DNA of 64,000 bases from Dromiciops gliroides (lineage: Eukaryota > Chordata > Mammalia > Microbiotheria > Microbiotheriidae), in the NCBI RefSeq assembly GCF_019393635.1, contig NC_057863.1, forward strand, positions 34,407,857 to 34,471,856. Direction: 5' to 3'. A program made the translations under genes and the position numbers. Below the pieces are notes generated by a model that was not told where the DNA came from, did not search any database, and saw nothing but the letters and a program-made list of their open reading frames with translations. Positions 20,949-32,504 of the stretch are shown here, piece after piece (position 1 is the first letter of the stretch; each line of letters opens with the position of its first letter).

Positions 20949-21128
20949 GGGGGCAACTAGGTGGCACAGTGGATGAAGCACCAACCCTGGATTCAGGAGG
21001 AACTGAGTTCAAATCTGACCTCAGACACTTGACATGTACTATCTGTGGGACCCTGGGCAAGTCACTTAACCCTCATTGCCCCACAAAAACTCAAAAAAGC
21101 AAAAACAAACAAACAACCCCCCCCCCCG
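20949..21128 (+). mobile_element. CORE-SINE, 'attgccccac' subfamily, in L1
   Basis: Complete plus-strand copy with an A-rich tail ending in a C run. The 16-bp target duplication aagatattayaaagta is at 20933-20948 and 21129-21144, with one mismatch. Confidence 0.92.
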
Positions 21129-22182
21129 AAGATATTATAAAGTAAAGAAGAGACATGAATAAAGTACATTGAGAAAAAGAGTAAAAATCATTAACCAAAC
21201 AAGTTAGTTTTTATTATTAATAAAACAGATATTTCAATTTGAAAAAAAGAGAGAAAAATATAAATTAGAAAACATACAAACTGAAAAGGAGAGTTCACAA
21301 CAAATACAAAAGAAATCAGGAATATTGCTAGAAAAAACTATCTGAAGCCATATTCTAACAAATGAGAGAATTTAAAGGAAATGATTGATTATTTACAAAA
21401 TACAAATTGTCATGAACTTACAGAACAGAAAATGGATTCATTTCAATAGATGAATCTTAAAGATATGACAAATCACAGAAGAAATGCCTCATCTCATCTC
21501 CTTAAAAACCAACCAAACAACTTGTTTCCAATTGGTTTTATGATAGAGTTCTTTAAAACAGAGCCAAGGCCAAATAGTCCTTATGTTATATAGCTTATGA
21601 TGACTAAAGGAGAAAGTAGGTTGATGCCTGGCTTAAATCCAGTACACGTGCAATTCAAGACATTATTCAAGACATCCCTTATGATGTCATTGGTCCTCTT
21701 CAAGAAAGAAGAATGAACAACAGAGAAAGATTATTAAAGGTATTACATGGCCAATATGATTTTGATTTTAAAACCAGGTAAAGATAACATAAAAAGAAAA
21801 TTAAATACTATTTTTCTACTGCATATGCAAAATAGGAAAGAAAATATTAGCTAATAAAATATAGCAGTATATAAGAAAAATATTCACAATGATTAAGCAA
21901 AGTTTATCCCAGGGAAGGATAAGTCAATATCAAAAAAGACTACAAAAACAATAAGACTATACTTCAAAAATCTAAAAAAAATCTCATATATGTATATAAG
22001 AAAGATTTTGGTTAAAAAAAGTTTTCTGTCCTGATAAGAATACTAAAAATAATAAGTATAGAGGAACTTTCCCTCAATAGAGGAAAAAAAGCACCTAGAA
22101 AAAATTAGGCACACTTCCTTAAAAACAAATACAAACAAATTTAGGAGACCCATTTATACCATTTTTAATTTGACACAGTAGT

Positions 22183-22422
22183 GGGAGCTAGGTGATGTGG
22201 TGGGTAGAGTACAGGAAGATTATCCTTCTGAGTTCAAATCTGGCCTCAGACACTTCCTAGTTGTGTGACCCTGGGCAAGTCACTTCACTTTGCTTCAGTT
22301 TCCTCATCTATAAAATGATCTGGAGAAGGTTAAGGCAAACCATTTGAGCATCTTTGTCAAGGGAACCCAAATGGGGTCATAAAGAGTTGTACACAACTGA
22401 AATGACTAAACAACAGCAAAAG
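22183..22422 (+). mobile_element. CORE-SINE with RTE-like tail, in L1
   Basis: 'gggagctaggtgatgtggtg', 'gagttcaaatctggcctcag', 'aaaatgatctggagaaggtt', 'cccaaatggggtcataaaga' and 'gttgtacacaactgaaatga'. Confidence 0.85.
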
Positions 22423-22857
22423 AAAGAGATTCTTTCCATTTCAGTCTATCAATGAGGTTGGAAAACATATATTTGAGGAATTAACAGTGGAAATGAAGAG
22501 GTCAAAATATATTTATTTGCATAAGACATTAGGATAGGTAGAAAATCTAAATGCCTCAACTGAAAAACAAAACAAAACAAAACAAAACAAAACAAAACAA
22601 CAAAAACCGGAGACAATAAGTAAGTCTGGCAAAATCAAAGGCTATAAGAACCCACAGAAGTTATCTGCATTCCTACCTACTATTAATAAAAACCAAGAAA
22701 AGAAACCCATTTTACAGTAACTAATTGTAAAATGCTAGTGAATTAGGAATCCAAACCAAGGATCTATAGATGGAGACCTTTATGCATACATATATACATG
22801 TATACATATATCTACAAATACATGTATACACACATATCTACACATACATATCCCTGT

Positions 22858-23045
22858 TATTTCCTTGATAAAGGGGACATTCTCATTAGAGAGACTCTCT
22901 TACCAATGCAGATTAAAAAACTATTCTGCAATGTTTAGTCTTAGTTGGCCAGCCTACTGACACTTAAGGTATGTGTCACAGGTGGGTTTTGAACCTCAGA
23001 ATTCCTGACTGCAAAATCAATGGTTGCCCTCTGCCACGTTGCCTC
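22858..23045 (-). mobile_element. CORE-like repeat with 'accaatgca' signature, in L1
   Basis: 'tagagagactctcttaccaa', 'tgcagattaaaaaac', 'gtgggttttgaacctcagaa'. A CATA microsatellite (22780-22855) precedes it. Confidence 0.5.
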
Positions 23046-23619
23046 ACATAAAACTCTAATGACCAAGATAAAGGAAGACCTAAATAACTGGGGGTATACT
23101 CAATATTCATGGATGAGTTAGATTAATACAATAAAAATGACAATACTCCCCCAAATAATTTATCTACTTTAATGCAATACTAATCAAAACACCAAGGGGT
23201 TTCTTTTATAGAACTATTCAAAATCATAATGAATTTTATATGGAAATATGGGTAAGAATATTAAAGGGCACAGAGAGGAGCTGATAAAAAGACTCTTCTG
23301 CTCCCAGACTTCAAAATATATTACAAAGCAGTTATCATCAAAACTCTCTGCTTTTGAGTAAAAAATAGAGACATAGAGAAATAGATGCTAGATATCCAAC
23401 CACATGTATTCAAAGCATTATTGACAGACCTTTATTTAGAAAGTAAATACTGAGGAACACATTCATTATATAAGAAATATATTTGGGAAAATTAGTATCA
23501 ATTTGGTAGGAAAGGGATTTGGACTCACATCTCATACCACATCTCCCTTTAATCTGCTGAATGAGTCTTCACCATTAAAAAATATTTTATTAGTTCATTT
23601 TTATTTTTATACTACAAAT

Positions 23620-24125
23620 ACTAGCAAGCAGCTCATGTTGCCAATGAGACAGGAGACAGGAAGCCTTAAGTTCAAATCTAGCCTCAAAGACATATTAGCT
23701 GTGTGACCCTGACCAAGTCACTTAACCCTTATTTGCCTTCATTTCTACAACTTGAAATTAAAGATTAAATTAAAGATAGCACATACCAAGTTGGGCAGTG
23801 AGGTGGCACATTGGGTCGAACACTGGGGTTGGAATTAGGAAGATTCATCTTGCTGGGTTCAAATGCAGCCTCAGATACTTACTGACTGTGTGACCCTGGG
23901 CAAGTCACTTAATCCTGTTTCCCTCAGTTTCCTCATCTGCAAAATGAGCTGGAGAGGGAAATGGCAAAGCACTCTAGTATCTCTGCCAAGAAAACCACAG
24001 AGAGATGGACACGACTGAAAAACAACTTAACAACAAAACCTCCCAAGGTTGTGAAGATCAAATTAGATAGTATTCATAAAGTGCCTAGTATAGTGCCTAG
24101 CATGTAGTAAGCACTTAATGAATGT
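23620..24125 (+). mobile_element. MAR1-type CORE-SINE split by an RTE-tailed SINE
   Basis: Left part 'aagttcaaatctagcctcaa', 'tagctgtgtgaccctgacca'; right part 'acctcccaaggttgtgaaga', 'agcatgtagtaagcacttaa'. Confidence 0.65.
23793..24032 (+). mobile_element. CORE-SINE with RTE-like tail
   Basis: 'gggcagtgaggtggcacatt', 'gggttcaaatgcagcctcag', 'aaatgagctggagagggaaa', 'gccaagaaaaccacagagag' and 'gacacgactgaaaaacaact'. Confidence 0.85.
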
Positions 24126-24350
24126 TCATTTTCTTCCTTCCCATGCCAACTATAATATCTGCTCATATAACATAGAACAAACAACAAAAGTTAAGCAAAA
24201 TTACCCACTACATCAACCCAGTTTGATGGAGCATATCACATTTTGTATCCATAGCCTACCACCTCTCCACTCAGAGAGAAGTGACGTTCCAACATTAGTC
24301 ATGTAGAATTAATAGTAATCACTGCACCTGACCTGGGTTGTATGGTTTTT
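24126..24350. other. Unique sequence
   Basis: Nothing recognised. Confidence 0.35.
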
Positions 24351-24519
24351 TTATTTGTTTTTTGTTTGTTTGTTTGTTTTTTGGTGAGGCAATTGGGGTT
24401 AAGTGACTTGCCCAGGGTCACACAACAAGTAAGTGTTAAATGTCTGAGGCTGAATTTGAACTCAGGTCCTCCTGAATCCAGGGCCGGTGCTCTATCCACT
24501 GTGCCACCTAGCTGCCCCT
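24351..24519 (-). mobile_element. CORE-SINE, 'aattgcctcacc' subfamily
   Basis: Minus-strand copy with a (TTTG)n antisense tail, ggtgaggcaattggggttaa to gccacctagctgcccc. Imperfect target duplication (ttgtatggttttt and ttgcaaggttttt) at 24338-24350 and 24520-24532. Confidence 0.9.
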
Positions 24520-24630
24520 GTTGCAAGGTTTTTAATGGGTAAGACCTGACTGTTAACTTCTAGGAATATCTGAACTTTTTATACTAATAGTGTGGAAGCA
24601 ACCTTAGCTCCCCCATGCACTGATTGTTTT

Positions 24631-24781
24631 GTTTTGTTTTGTTTTTTGCAGGGCAATGGGGGTTAAGTGACTTGCCCAGGGTCACACAGCTAGTAAGTGT
24701 CAAGTGTCTGAGGCCGGATTTGAACTCAGGTACTCCTGCATCCAGGGCTGGTGCTTAATCCACTGCGCCACCTAGCCACCC
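24631..24781 (-). mobile_element. CORE-SINE, 'attgccctgc' subfamily
   Basis: Minus-strand copy with a (GTTTT)n antisense tail. The perfect target duplication cactgattgtttt is at 24618-24630 and 24782-24794. Confidence 0.93.
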
Positions 24782-24859
24782 CACTGATTGTTTTCTTTAA
24801 TTTTTATTATTGATAATACCTATTATTGATAATCCCCATCTAAGTCTCTTTCTCTCTCT

Positions 24860-24993
24860 CCTTGTTGTTTCAGGGCAATGAGGGTTGAGTGACTTGCCCA
24901 GGATTACGCAGCTAGTGAGTATCAAGTGCCTGAGGCTGCATTTGAACTCAGGTACTCCTGTGCTTTATCCACTATGCCACCTAGCTGCCGCCC
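24860..24993 (-). mobile_element. CORE-SINE, 'attgccctga' subfamily
   Basis: 'cagggcaatgagggttgagt', 'tttgaactcaggtactcctg', 'gccacctagctgccg'. It lacks about 10 bases near the head. A likely target duplication is taagtctc/taagtttc. It is the third minus-strand SINE in 650 bp. Confidence 0.85.
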
Positions 24994-24999
24994 TAAGTT

Positions 25000-26185
25000 T
25001 CCCTTGTAATGAAGAAAAAGTTAAATAAGAACAATTAGTACATTGACTGATTCTGACAAGCATTTCTTTATGTATGCAACATTCTGCCTTTTTTGTTTCC
25101 CACCTTGTTTATATGGTAAGATTTTAAAAGCTTGGTCCATTTGGTATTTGGATTGGTTTTGTTACTACAATGTGCTACTGTCGTGAGGACCTTTTAATCA
25201 ATTCTAAGCTGAGACAACATAAAGAAAGGTTGCATCTATCTCCATGCAAATTTTCTACATAGAGATTTTTTCTTTAATTAGAATTTGGTTTTAGACTAGA
25301 GGTTTAGAACCTTCTAAAGTTTTGTATTTTTTTAACTTAAAGTATTTCAAGTTAGAAACTTTGCTCCTGGAATGTTTTATTTTATTTTTTAAAGTTTATT
25401 TCGAGTAGTGGCCTCTCTGTAGTTCAATAGCCATGAACTTGGGGCAATTTTCGAGAGAACAATCTGTTCTTTCCCCTACTTAACCACATCAAGGAAAGAC
25501 TGATTTTCTTGTGATGTCTTTTACAATTATCTCTCTTGTGCAAGCCCTTTTAGGAGGAGCAGATTGAAAGTCACAAGCTCTTAAGGGCCAATGGCAATGA
25601 TGTTTAACAGGCCAGGGCTGGCCAGGGTGTGTTGGTAAAAGTACCCTTGGGAAACACTCCCTGAGATGGCAGTTGTGTCTTGACCCTGAGGCTTCTAGTG
25701 ATGAAACAGCAGCATGCCACGGCAACTCATCATTACATCCCCAGCCTGAGGGCTCACAGAGGAGGCTGGAGGGTCATTTTGTGCTTCCAAGAGATGCCAT
25801 TTAATGTAGCCCTTTGTCCTTAAAGCAGCACAGGGACCTCCCCCTCATCACTGAAACCAGAGGAGGTTATTAAAACTAAGGGCTATGCTCCTGGGTACTT
25901 CCAATTAAAGAATGCTGGTCTGTCTGGCATGGCCCCTTGGGTGGGCACACACTGCCTTGGAGAGCAGAAGGTTTTTGCTTCAACCTTTACCACCCCTGTT
26001 CCTTTCTTTTAAATACTCTTGAACTGATGCAACACAAGAAGGTGGAGGAGGGGTCTTTGAAATGGCCTTTGACCACCCAGTTTGCTATTTTAAAATCTGG
26101 GGCAGAGAAAGAAAAACATTAACGTCAAAGAGTGAACATGGAGGAGGAAATGATGGAGATGGGGACTGGTCTAATGCTGAAATAT
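25000..26185. other. Unique block, candidate conserved noncoding DNA
   Basis: Almost 1.2 kb without a recognised repeat. The part at 25460-25960 has higher GC than its surroundings and no simple repeat. No open frame longer than about 78 codons and no exon can be supported. Confidence 0.4.
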
Positions 26186-26680
26186 CCAAGAACTGAAACA
26201 CACACATACACATACACATACATATATACATACACAAATATTACATACATTAAATTATTAAATTTTGTGTATATATGTATGTGTGTAAGTATATACATAT
26301 GTGGGTATATATTTATATAGAGAGACTATAGAGTATAATATATACGTATAAAATAAAATTGTATATTGTATAATGTATGTAATACATAAAATTTTGTGTA
26401 TATATGTATATGTGTAAATGCATACATATGTGTGTATATATACATATAGACAATAAATTATAATATATGAATATAAAATAAAATTGTATATTATATAATG
26501 TGTGTAATATATTAAATTTTGTGTGCATATTTATACATGTGTATACATGTGTATATATCTACATCAACATCTATCTACACACACATGCATATATACCTAC
26601 ATACACATATACATATGCACATGCATACATATACATATCATACACACATACACATACACACACACACACACTCTGTATAT
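26186..26680. repeat. TA/CA-rich microsatellite with a 125-129-bp tandem repeat
   Basis: Three starts of aaattttgtgt lie at 26260, 26389 and 26514, giving unit lengths of 129 and 125. Each unit also carries 'aaaataaaattgtatatt'. Flanking DNA is CA/TA simple sequence. Confidence 0.85.
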
Positions 26681-26689
26681 AATTCTAAA

Positions 26690-26935
26690 GCAGGGTCCAT
26701 GAGAGGTTGCAATAACAAAGTGGATTCCATGGTGTACTTAAAGCCTCAAGTTCGAATTCTACCTCAGATATTTACTAGCTGTGTTACCCTAGGCAAGTCA
26801 CTTAATTACTCTGAGTCTCTTTTTGCTCAACTTTAAAATGGGGACAATCACCATAGCTCTCTCAGGGGGTTGTTATGAGAATTAAATATGACAAAGTAGC
26901 TAGAACTCTGGCCAAGTTTAGTTATTCTTAATTAT
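26690..26935 (+). mobile_element. MAR1-type CORE-SINE
   Basis: 'agttcgaattctacctcaga', 'tttactagctgtgttaccct', 'ttaaaatggggacaatcacc' and 'gggttgttatgagaattaaa'. Confidence 0.65.
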
Positions 26936-27034
26936 ATTAGTGATAATTAATCATTATAAGATAATAATACAAATTATAGGATTATTAATAAAGCACACTA
27001 AACTTATGGGGCCAATGAGGGCAATATTTGTGCA

Positions 27035-27460
27035 TTTCAAATCCCTCATGACTCGCACGTATATTTCAAGTACTCTGTGGCTTTCTGTAAATGTAGGCAT
27101 GAACTTCATTTTCTCTGGCTGTTCCTCATGCCTAGAATTCTCTCTCTCCTCATCCCATCCTCCCCCTCTGTCCTTCTCCCTTCCTCATATTCCTCCAAGT
27201 TCCTACTCGAGTCTCACCTTCCAAAGGAAGCCATTCCCAAACCCTCTTAATTCCAGTTCGTTCCCTCTTTTGTTTGTGTCCTGTTTTTCCTGCATATAGC
27301 TTGTTTCTACATAGTTGTTTGATTGCTGTTTCCCCGTTAGATTGTGAGCTCCTTGAACGCAGGGTCTATATTTTGCCTCTTTTTTGTATCCCCTGCAGTT
27401 AGTACAGTGCTTGGCTCATAGTAGTTGCTTAATAAATGCTTATTAACTGACTGGCAGTTG
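27035..27460 (+). mobile_element. LINE-2 3' end, about 425 bp
   Basis: 'ctcatgcctagaattctctc', 'aaaggaagccattcccaaac', 'gattgtgagctccttgaacg', 'agtacagtgcttggctcata' and the terminal 'taataaatgcttattaactg'. It is a classic LINE-2 end in plus orientation. Confidence 0.82.
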
Positions 27461-27640
27461 TATGGGGTCGAGATGGGAATGGAGATGATGATCAAGATGA
27501 CCATGGGGATAAGGGTGGGGATGAGGATGGGGATGAGGGTAGAAATGAAGATGGCGATGGGGGTGGAAATAGGAATGGAGACGAGGGCAGAGACAAGAAT
27601 AGGAAGGGAGATGGAAGTGGGGCTGAGATGAGGGTCCCCT
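27461..27640 (+). repeat. GATGGG-type minisatellite
   Basis: Purine-rich degenerate hexamer array (gatggggatgagggt and variants) directly after the LINE-2 terminus. The 68- and 111-codon open frames across it are repeats of M/G/E and of I/P/S, not genes. Confidence 0.85.
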
Positions 27641-27689
27641 CCTTTCTCACTTATTTCCCACTCTCTCCCCAAAGAGGGGGAGTTGCTGA

Positions 27690-28410
27690 AGATGTGGGGC
27701 CCGGGTTCATTTTCGTATCCTACCAGCCAAGTTCAATTCTCCGGAGCGGCACCTGGAGTGGTACCTTCCCCAACAGCTAAGTGAGGCCCCGACCTTGGTC
27801 CGGGGCCCCGCCAGCGCTAGCGCAGCGCAAACGCCCTCGCCTTTGTGTTCTTTCCGCGAGCTCCCGCTTTTTATTTTGAAACATCACATTCCATTGTCCT
27901 CTCGCGCCGCCCCGCCCCCTCCCAAGCCCTCCCCTTAGGTGACCACACCTTGACAACTCTTCTTGCTCCTTCCCTGCTGGCTTTGTACGTCCGGGTTGGA
28001 CACCTGCTCTCTCCTGGCTTTGGGGAAAGAGCCGAGGCCATGCCGTGGGGAAGGGGGCAGGGGCTGGACCGGGCTACTGAGGCATAGCAAGGGTTACAAG
28101 GTTTCAGCCTTGAATTAACAACCCCACTTTCTGTACTCAGAAGTCTTGCTGGGGGGTGGGGGGTGGTTACCTGTATATTCGTTGCTTAGGGGAGAGTTAT
28201 CCAAACCTATGTCTGGCCCCCGGAGCCTGAGAGTGGGGAGGCGGGGTCCCCTATAGCCCAACAAGCGTACTTCATTACAGCCCTGCCAAGTGTGTTGATG
28301 ACGTAGTAAGACCATGATGTTTCCTGAGGTGCACGCAGTAATCCTCCTTTTGCAAGCAGTTGGATTCACCTTTTTTCCCCGTTCATCAGTGTTCCACGAC
28401 TGAGCTCATG
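27690..28410. promoter_or_regulatory. CpG-rich region with GC boxes, candidate promoter
   Basis: I counted about 24 CpG in the first 420 bases (27661-28080), against nearly none in equal lengths nearby. Sp1-type GC boxes are visible (cgccccgccccctccc near 27908; gaggcggggtccc near 28239), and a tgacgta CRE-like word is near 28298. There is no TATA box. On the minus strand acag/gtaacc (near 28168) would serve as a splice donor. No coding frame is convincing. It may start a noncoding transcript, mark an undetected first exon, or be an enhancer-type island. Confidence 0.5.
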
Positions 28411-28740
28411 TGGACAAGCCCCCCCCCCCTGTAAAAATGGAATTAGTAACAACAAAACAATAAACAAAAAATATTTCTAAGTATAATGACCAAGCGTTTC
28501 ATGGAAGAAGAGATGAGAAAATGCGTCTTGCTCCCCCCCACTTTTTTTTTTTGCAGAGGTGTGAGGTTATGAATGAGGAATATTGCATTTGCTCTCACTG
28601 TTGATATGTTGTTTAGTTTTGCTAAAATGTTTTTTAAAATTTCTTTTTTATTCTTTGTTATAAAGGAGACATGTCTGGATATAGGAGGAGGGACATATTT
28701 GGAAATGGAGTGACGTGAAAACAAAAGGTATCAATAAATA
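28411..28740. other. Unique sequence
   Basis: C and T homopolymer runs lie at 28420 and 28545. Nothing else recognised. Confidence 0.35.
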
Positions 28741-28886
28741 TTTTTTTTTCTTTTGGCGAGTCAATGAAGGTTAAGTGACTTGTCCAGGATCTCACAGCTA
28801 GTGTCAAGTGTCTGTGGTCGTATTTGAAATCAGGTCCCCCTGAATCCAGGGCTGGTGTTTTATCCACTGCACCACATAGCTGCCCC
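28741..28886 (-). mobile_element. CORE-SINE, moderately diverged
   Basis: 'gaaggttaagtgacttgtcc', 'caggtccccctgaatccagg', 'caccacatagctgccc'. The target duplication caataaa is at 28732-28738 and 28887-28893. Confidence 0.88.
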
Positions 28887-28893
28887 CAATAAA

Positions 28894-29884
28894 CGTTAAA
28901 AGAAAATAAACACTGTTATTGGCTCTAGGTGATTTTGTATTTCTCATAGTTAATGGAATAGTTTCTCAGGGAGGCCAAAGTGAACTTTTTCTTCCTGCTC
29001 ATCCTATGCGATTGGCCATTTATCAAAATTCAAAGTGTTTTCTCCTCCAAAGTCATTTTGCAATTTATACTGTATCAGAATTAGAAAAAAAAATTCTATA
29101 AAGGTAATGTTACGAATGAGTTTTCTAGCTTGCCTTTTGGAGAAAAGGAGACATGATTTAGGCTAATTGTATGCAAGAGTAATCCCTAGGCACACAGAAA
29201 GGGCTCCTCAGTTGTTTAAATTGTGTTCTTCTCTCTGGTTTACAAGAAAACCAAATGGTGAATATTGACATTGTACTGCTTTGACGCTAAAGTGGTTCAG
29301 TGGATCTGAATTCCCTCCAGTGTTACAAGTCTCCACCCCTTCTTGCCTGCCCATCAAGAGTGACTCCTCCACATCCTCTTGAAAATACAATGAATTGACT
29401 TCACCCATTGTGTTGGGGAGGGTGGGGTACAGGGGAGGGAGAAGTAGAGGTGGAAGAAGAAGAGATGGTGGATCTTTCCTCTAGATCATCTGACATTGCA
29501 CAAATACCAACTGATCACACTTACTGTTTATCGGTTATCACTTACTCTCCCTGCCATCTTCTTTTCCTAGTCATATATTTTCTACTACCAGTCTTTGTAC
29601 TCTTTCTAATTGGCCAATGTAATGTTGTGGAATCTGGTTATGTCCACCATACACCTCTCCATTATTCTTTTGGGTGAGTTTTAAGTGGTTCTTTGGAGAC
29701 TGTACTATTTCATGACTCAAAGCCTTACAAGAAGATTATTAGTATTTAAAAGATGGGCTCTTGCTTCAAGAAGAAGCTTGGACCATTAAGATAACTGTAC
29801 AATTTCCCAATTCAACCCAGCCTTCTACTCTACTCATATTCAATTTTGGTCCTACCTCGTTATCTATTTAAAATGTCTATCCAA
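28894..29884. other. Unique block, candidate conserved noncoding DNA
   Basis: About 1 kb with no recognised repeat. Open frames (60-89 codons) have no recognisable features. Confidence 0.35.
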
Positions 29885-30074
29885 GAGATATCTCTCAATC
29901 TCTCATCTCTCTATCTCTCTATCTCTCTATCTCTCTATCATCTCTCATCTATCTCTCTCTCATCTCTCTCTCTATCTCTCTATCTCTCTCATCTATCTTT
30001 CTATCTCTCATCTATCTCTCTATCTCAATCTCTCTGTCTCTCATCTATCTATCTCTATCTTTATCATCTATCTC

Positions 30075-30140
<66 letters not shown>
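29885..30140 (+). repeat. (ATCT/TCTC)n, (TC)n and (TA)n array
   Basis: About 190 bp of mixed tctc/atct units pass into pure TC (about 30080-30112) and then pure TA (about 30113-30139). The S/L-rich frame across it is an artefact. Confidence 0.95.
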
Positions 30141-30299
30141 GTTATGGATAAAGTCCATGGGTTGTCTATCCAACTATTGTCTGCACTGACCATAGCCATA
30201 TCATTTTGTAGTAAGCAAGGGATTATAATAGGTAGAAGTAAGGAGGGAGAGCACCCCAGGTTTGGGTGACAACTAGTACAAAAGCACAGAAATGGGACA

Positions 30300-30990
30300 T
30301 CAGTCAGTCAATAAATATTTATTAAGTACTTACTATGTTCCAGGCACTGTGCTAAGCACTACGGATAGAAAAAGAGGTAAAATCAGTCCATTTCCCCAAG
30401 GAGCTCACAATCTGATGGGGGAGATAAGTAAATAGGTACAAATAAGCCATCTGAAGAATAAATAGGATATAAAAGAATACACTAAAATTAAGAGGGGTTG
30501 GGAAAGGCTTCTTGTGGGATTTTCATTGGTACTTAAAGGAAGCTATTAATATGGAATAGCCAGGAGCCCAGCAGGACTTGAAAATGCATAGAAGGGAATA
30601 AAGTGTCAGGAGACTAGAAGGTAGGAATGGACCAGGTTGTGAAGAGCTTTAAATGCCCATCAGAGGACTTCATATTTGAACCTAGATGTGATCTGAACAG
30701 CAGGGGTTAAATGGTCAGATATATGCTTTAAGAGAATTATCTTTGGCAACCGAGGAGAGGATGGATTGAAGTGGAGAGAAATCTGAAGCAGAAAGACCAG
30801 TTAGAAGGCTCTTGCAATATTCTAAGTAAAAAGTGATGAAGGCCTGGAATAGATTCGCAGCTGTAAGTGGACAGAAGGGGACATTTACAAGAGATCTTGT
30901 GATGGCAGCAGATTAGACATATGGGGTAAAAATGAGGAGTTGAAGATGACACTCCACTGTTTATGATGAGTGAAAAGAGTTTGTTATAAA
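30300..30990 (-). mobile_element. LINE-2 3' region, about 690 bp
   Basis: One of the longest LINE-2 copies here. From the 3' terminus: 'aaatatttattaagtactta', 'ccaggcactgtgctaagcac', 'tgggaaaggcttcttgtggg', 'aggttgtgaagagctttaaa' and 'gatggattgaagtggagaga'. The minus strand would encode the end of the reverse-transcriptase ORF, now decayed. Confidence 0.8.
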
Positions 30991-31435
30991 AATCTGAAGA
31001 TTACTTTTCCATTTTTAAAATCTTTTGTCCCAGGATGCCTCCTTTGGGTGTGGAGGTGAGTCTAGGTTCTCAATGGCTATGTCATTGGAGCACAAGCTCC
31101 ACCATATTTTGCTATGCTGGAAAGAGGTGATGCCTGCTTCAGGAGGGCCCACCCAGCTAAACTGTAGAGGTTCTCATCCCCAACCCCACAAGCTTACCTT
31201 AGTATTTGGGGAGAAGGGATTTTCTTTGATGAATGGACAGGGATGTATGGGTTGTCTTCACTGAAAAGAATGTCCTAATTAATGAAATCATGGATCCCTT
31301 TGAGTGTTTGGTGCCTTTTGGGCATGTTAGATGAAGCATATAGTATTTCAAATTCAAAATGTGCTTGTACTTTTTCAAATGATTGTAATATTTCCTTATA
31401 AAATGTCCAATATTTATCTCCAAGAACCTTTACTT
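30991..31435. other. Unique sequence
   Basis: Nothing recognised. Confidence 0.35.
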
Positions 31436-31712
31436 GCTCTTTTAATAATAATAGCTAAGATCGAATATTTATAGAGTGTTTACTATGTCCCAGGCATTGT
31501 GCTAAGTGATCTACAGTCATCATCTCATTTGATCCTTACAACAACCCTGGGAGGTAAGTATTATCATTTCTCTTATTTTATAGGTGAGGAAACTGAAACA
31601 AACAGGTTAAGTTGACTTGTCCAGGGTCACACAGCTAGTCAGTATGAGGCTGGATCTAAATTCAGGTCATGCTGAATTCGGGTCCAGAGTTCTATCCACT
31701 GTGCCACCTTTG
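31436..31712 (-). mobile_element. MAR1-type CORE-SINE
   Basis: 'tagctaagatcgaatattta', 'gtcccaggcattgtgctaag', 'ccttacaacaaccctgggag', 'gtgaggaaactgaaacaaac', 'atccactgtgccacct'. Confidence 0.8.
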
Positions 31713-31921
31713 GTACACTTTTCCTATTATTTCCCTTTCCTCTTCCTATAGGTACAAAATTCAAGCACCCCACTTGTTCTCTAAATGCTTTACACATGAT
31801 ATGAATTTAACACTGAAGAATTTTGATCATGTGTCAGTTTACACAATTTAAGAACCTATTTATATCTTGCATTCATTTTGTATGCATAATGTGTAGCATA
31901 TAGCAAGTGCTTTACAAATGT

Positions 31922-32163
31922 TGTTCAGTTGGTTTTGGCTCTTCGTGACCCCATGGACCATAACACTCCAGTACTGTCCATTAGGTTTTCTTGGCAAAGA
32001 TACTGGGGTGGTTTGCCATTTCCTTTTGCAGTGGATTAAAGCAAACAGAAATTAAATGGCTTTTCTAGGGTCACTCAGCTAATAAGTGTCTGAGGCAGGA
32101 TTTGAATTTGGGTTTTTCTGACTCTAGACCCAGTGCTCTATCCACTGAGCCATGCAGCTAGTC
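31922..32163 (-). mobile_element. CORE-SINE with RTE-like tail
   Basis: 'gttcagttggttttggctct', 'tcgtgaccccatggaccata', 'ggtttgccatttccttttgc' and 'atccactgagccatgcagct'. Likely target duplication acaaatgtt/ataaatgtt. The words 'tcgtgaccccatggac' recall BovB-type RTE 3' ends. Confidence 0.82.
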
Positions 32164-32191
32164 TTATAAATGTTAGCAGTCATTGTCATTG

Positions 32192-32216
32192 CCATCATTG
32201 TCATCATCATCATCAT
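32192..32216 (+). repeat. (CAT)n short microsatellite
   Basis: catcattgtcatcatcatca with one break. Confidence 0.7.
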
Positions 32217-32229
32217 ACTATGAACACAT

Positions 32230-32370
32230 ATTGTCTCCCATGATAGAATGTAACCTTCTAGAGGGCAAAGACAGTTTAGTTTTGGTCTTTGTATCTTCAG
32301 GGCTTTACATAGTTCCTGGAATACAGTAGGTGCTTAATAAATGTTTGTTGATTTATTGATGGCTCAGGGA
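32230..32370 (+). mobile_element. LINE-2 3' end
   Basis: 'aatgtaaccttctagagggc', 'tctttgtatcttcagggctt', 'cctggaatacagtaggtgct' and 'taataaatgtttgttgattt'. Confidence 0.75.
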
Positions 32371-32504
32371 TTTGTCTCTGGCTTCTCTTTTAGTCCTCTC
32401 CTAATGCATCAGCTGCTAGTATCCCCCACAAGGGCACATCACCTTTCCGTCTGAAGACTAGTGTATATATAGTACCCTCTACAATGGAATGCTGTCAACA
32501 TTGA

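Larger units (their letters stand above)
19950..23590 (+). mobile_element. Old L1, ORF2 region, broken by later insertions
   Basis: A plus-strand decayed ORF2 can be followed in order. The endonuclease part has 'ggagaccttaatctttcatt' at 20301. The reverse-transcriptase part starts with 'ttgattttaaaaccaggtaa' (translating around a PKPGK core) at 21764. A C-terminal part runs at 23050-23570 (gaccaagataaaggaagacc, then 'atgcaatactaatcaaaac'). Every frame is stopped many times. Later guests sit at 20395-20520 (LINE-2), 20949, 22183 and 22858, plus an (AAAAC)n at 22563-22600. Confidence 0.75.
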
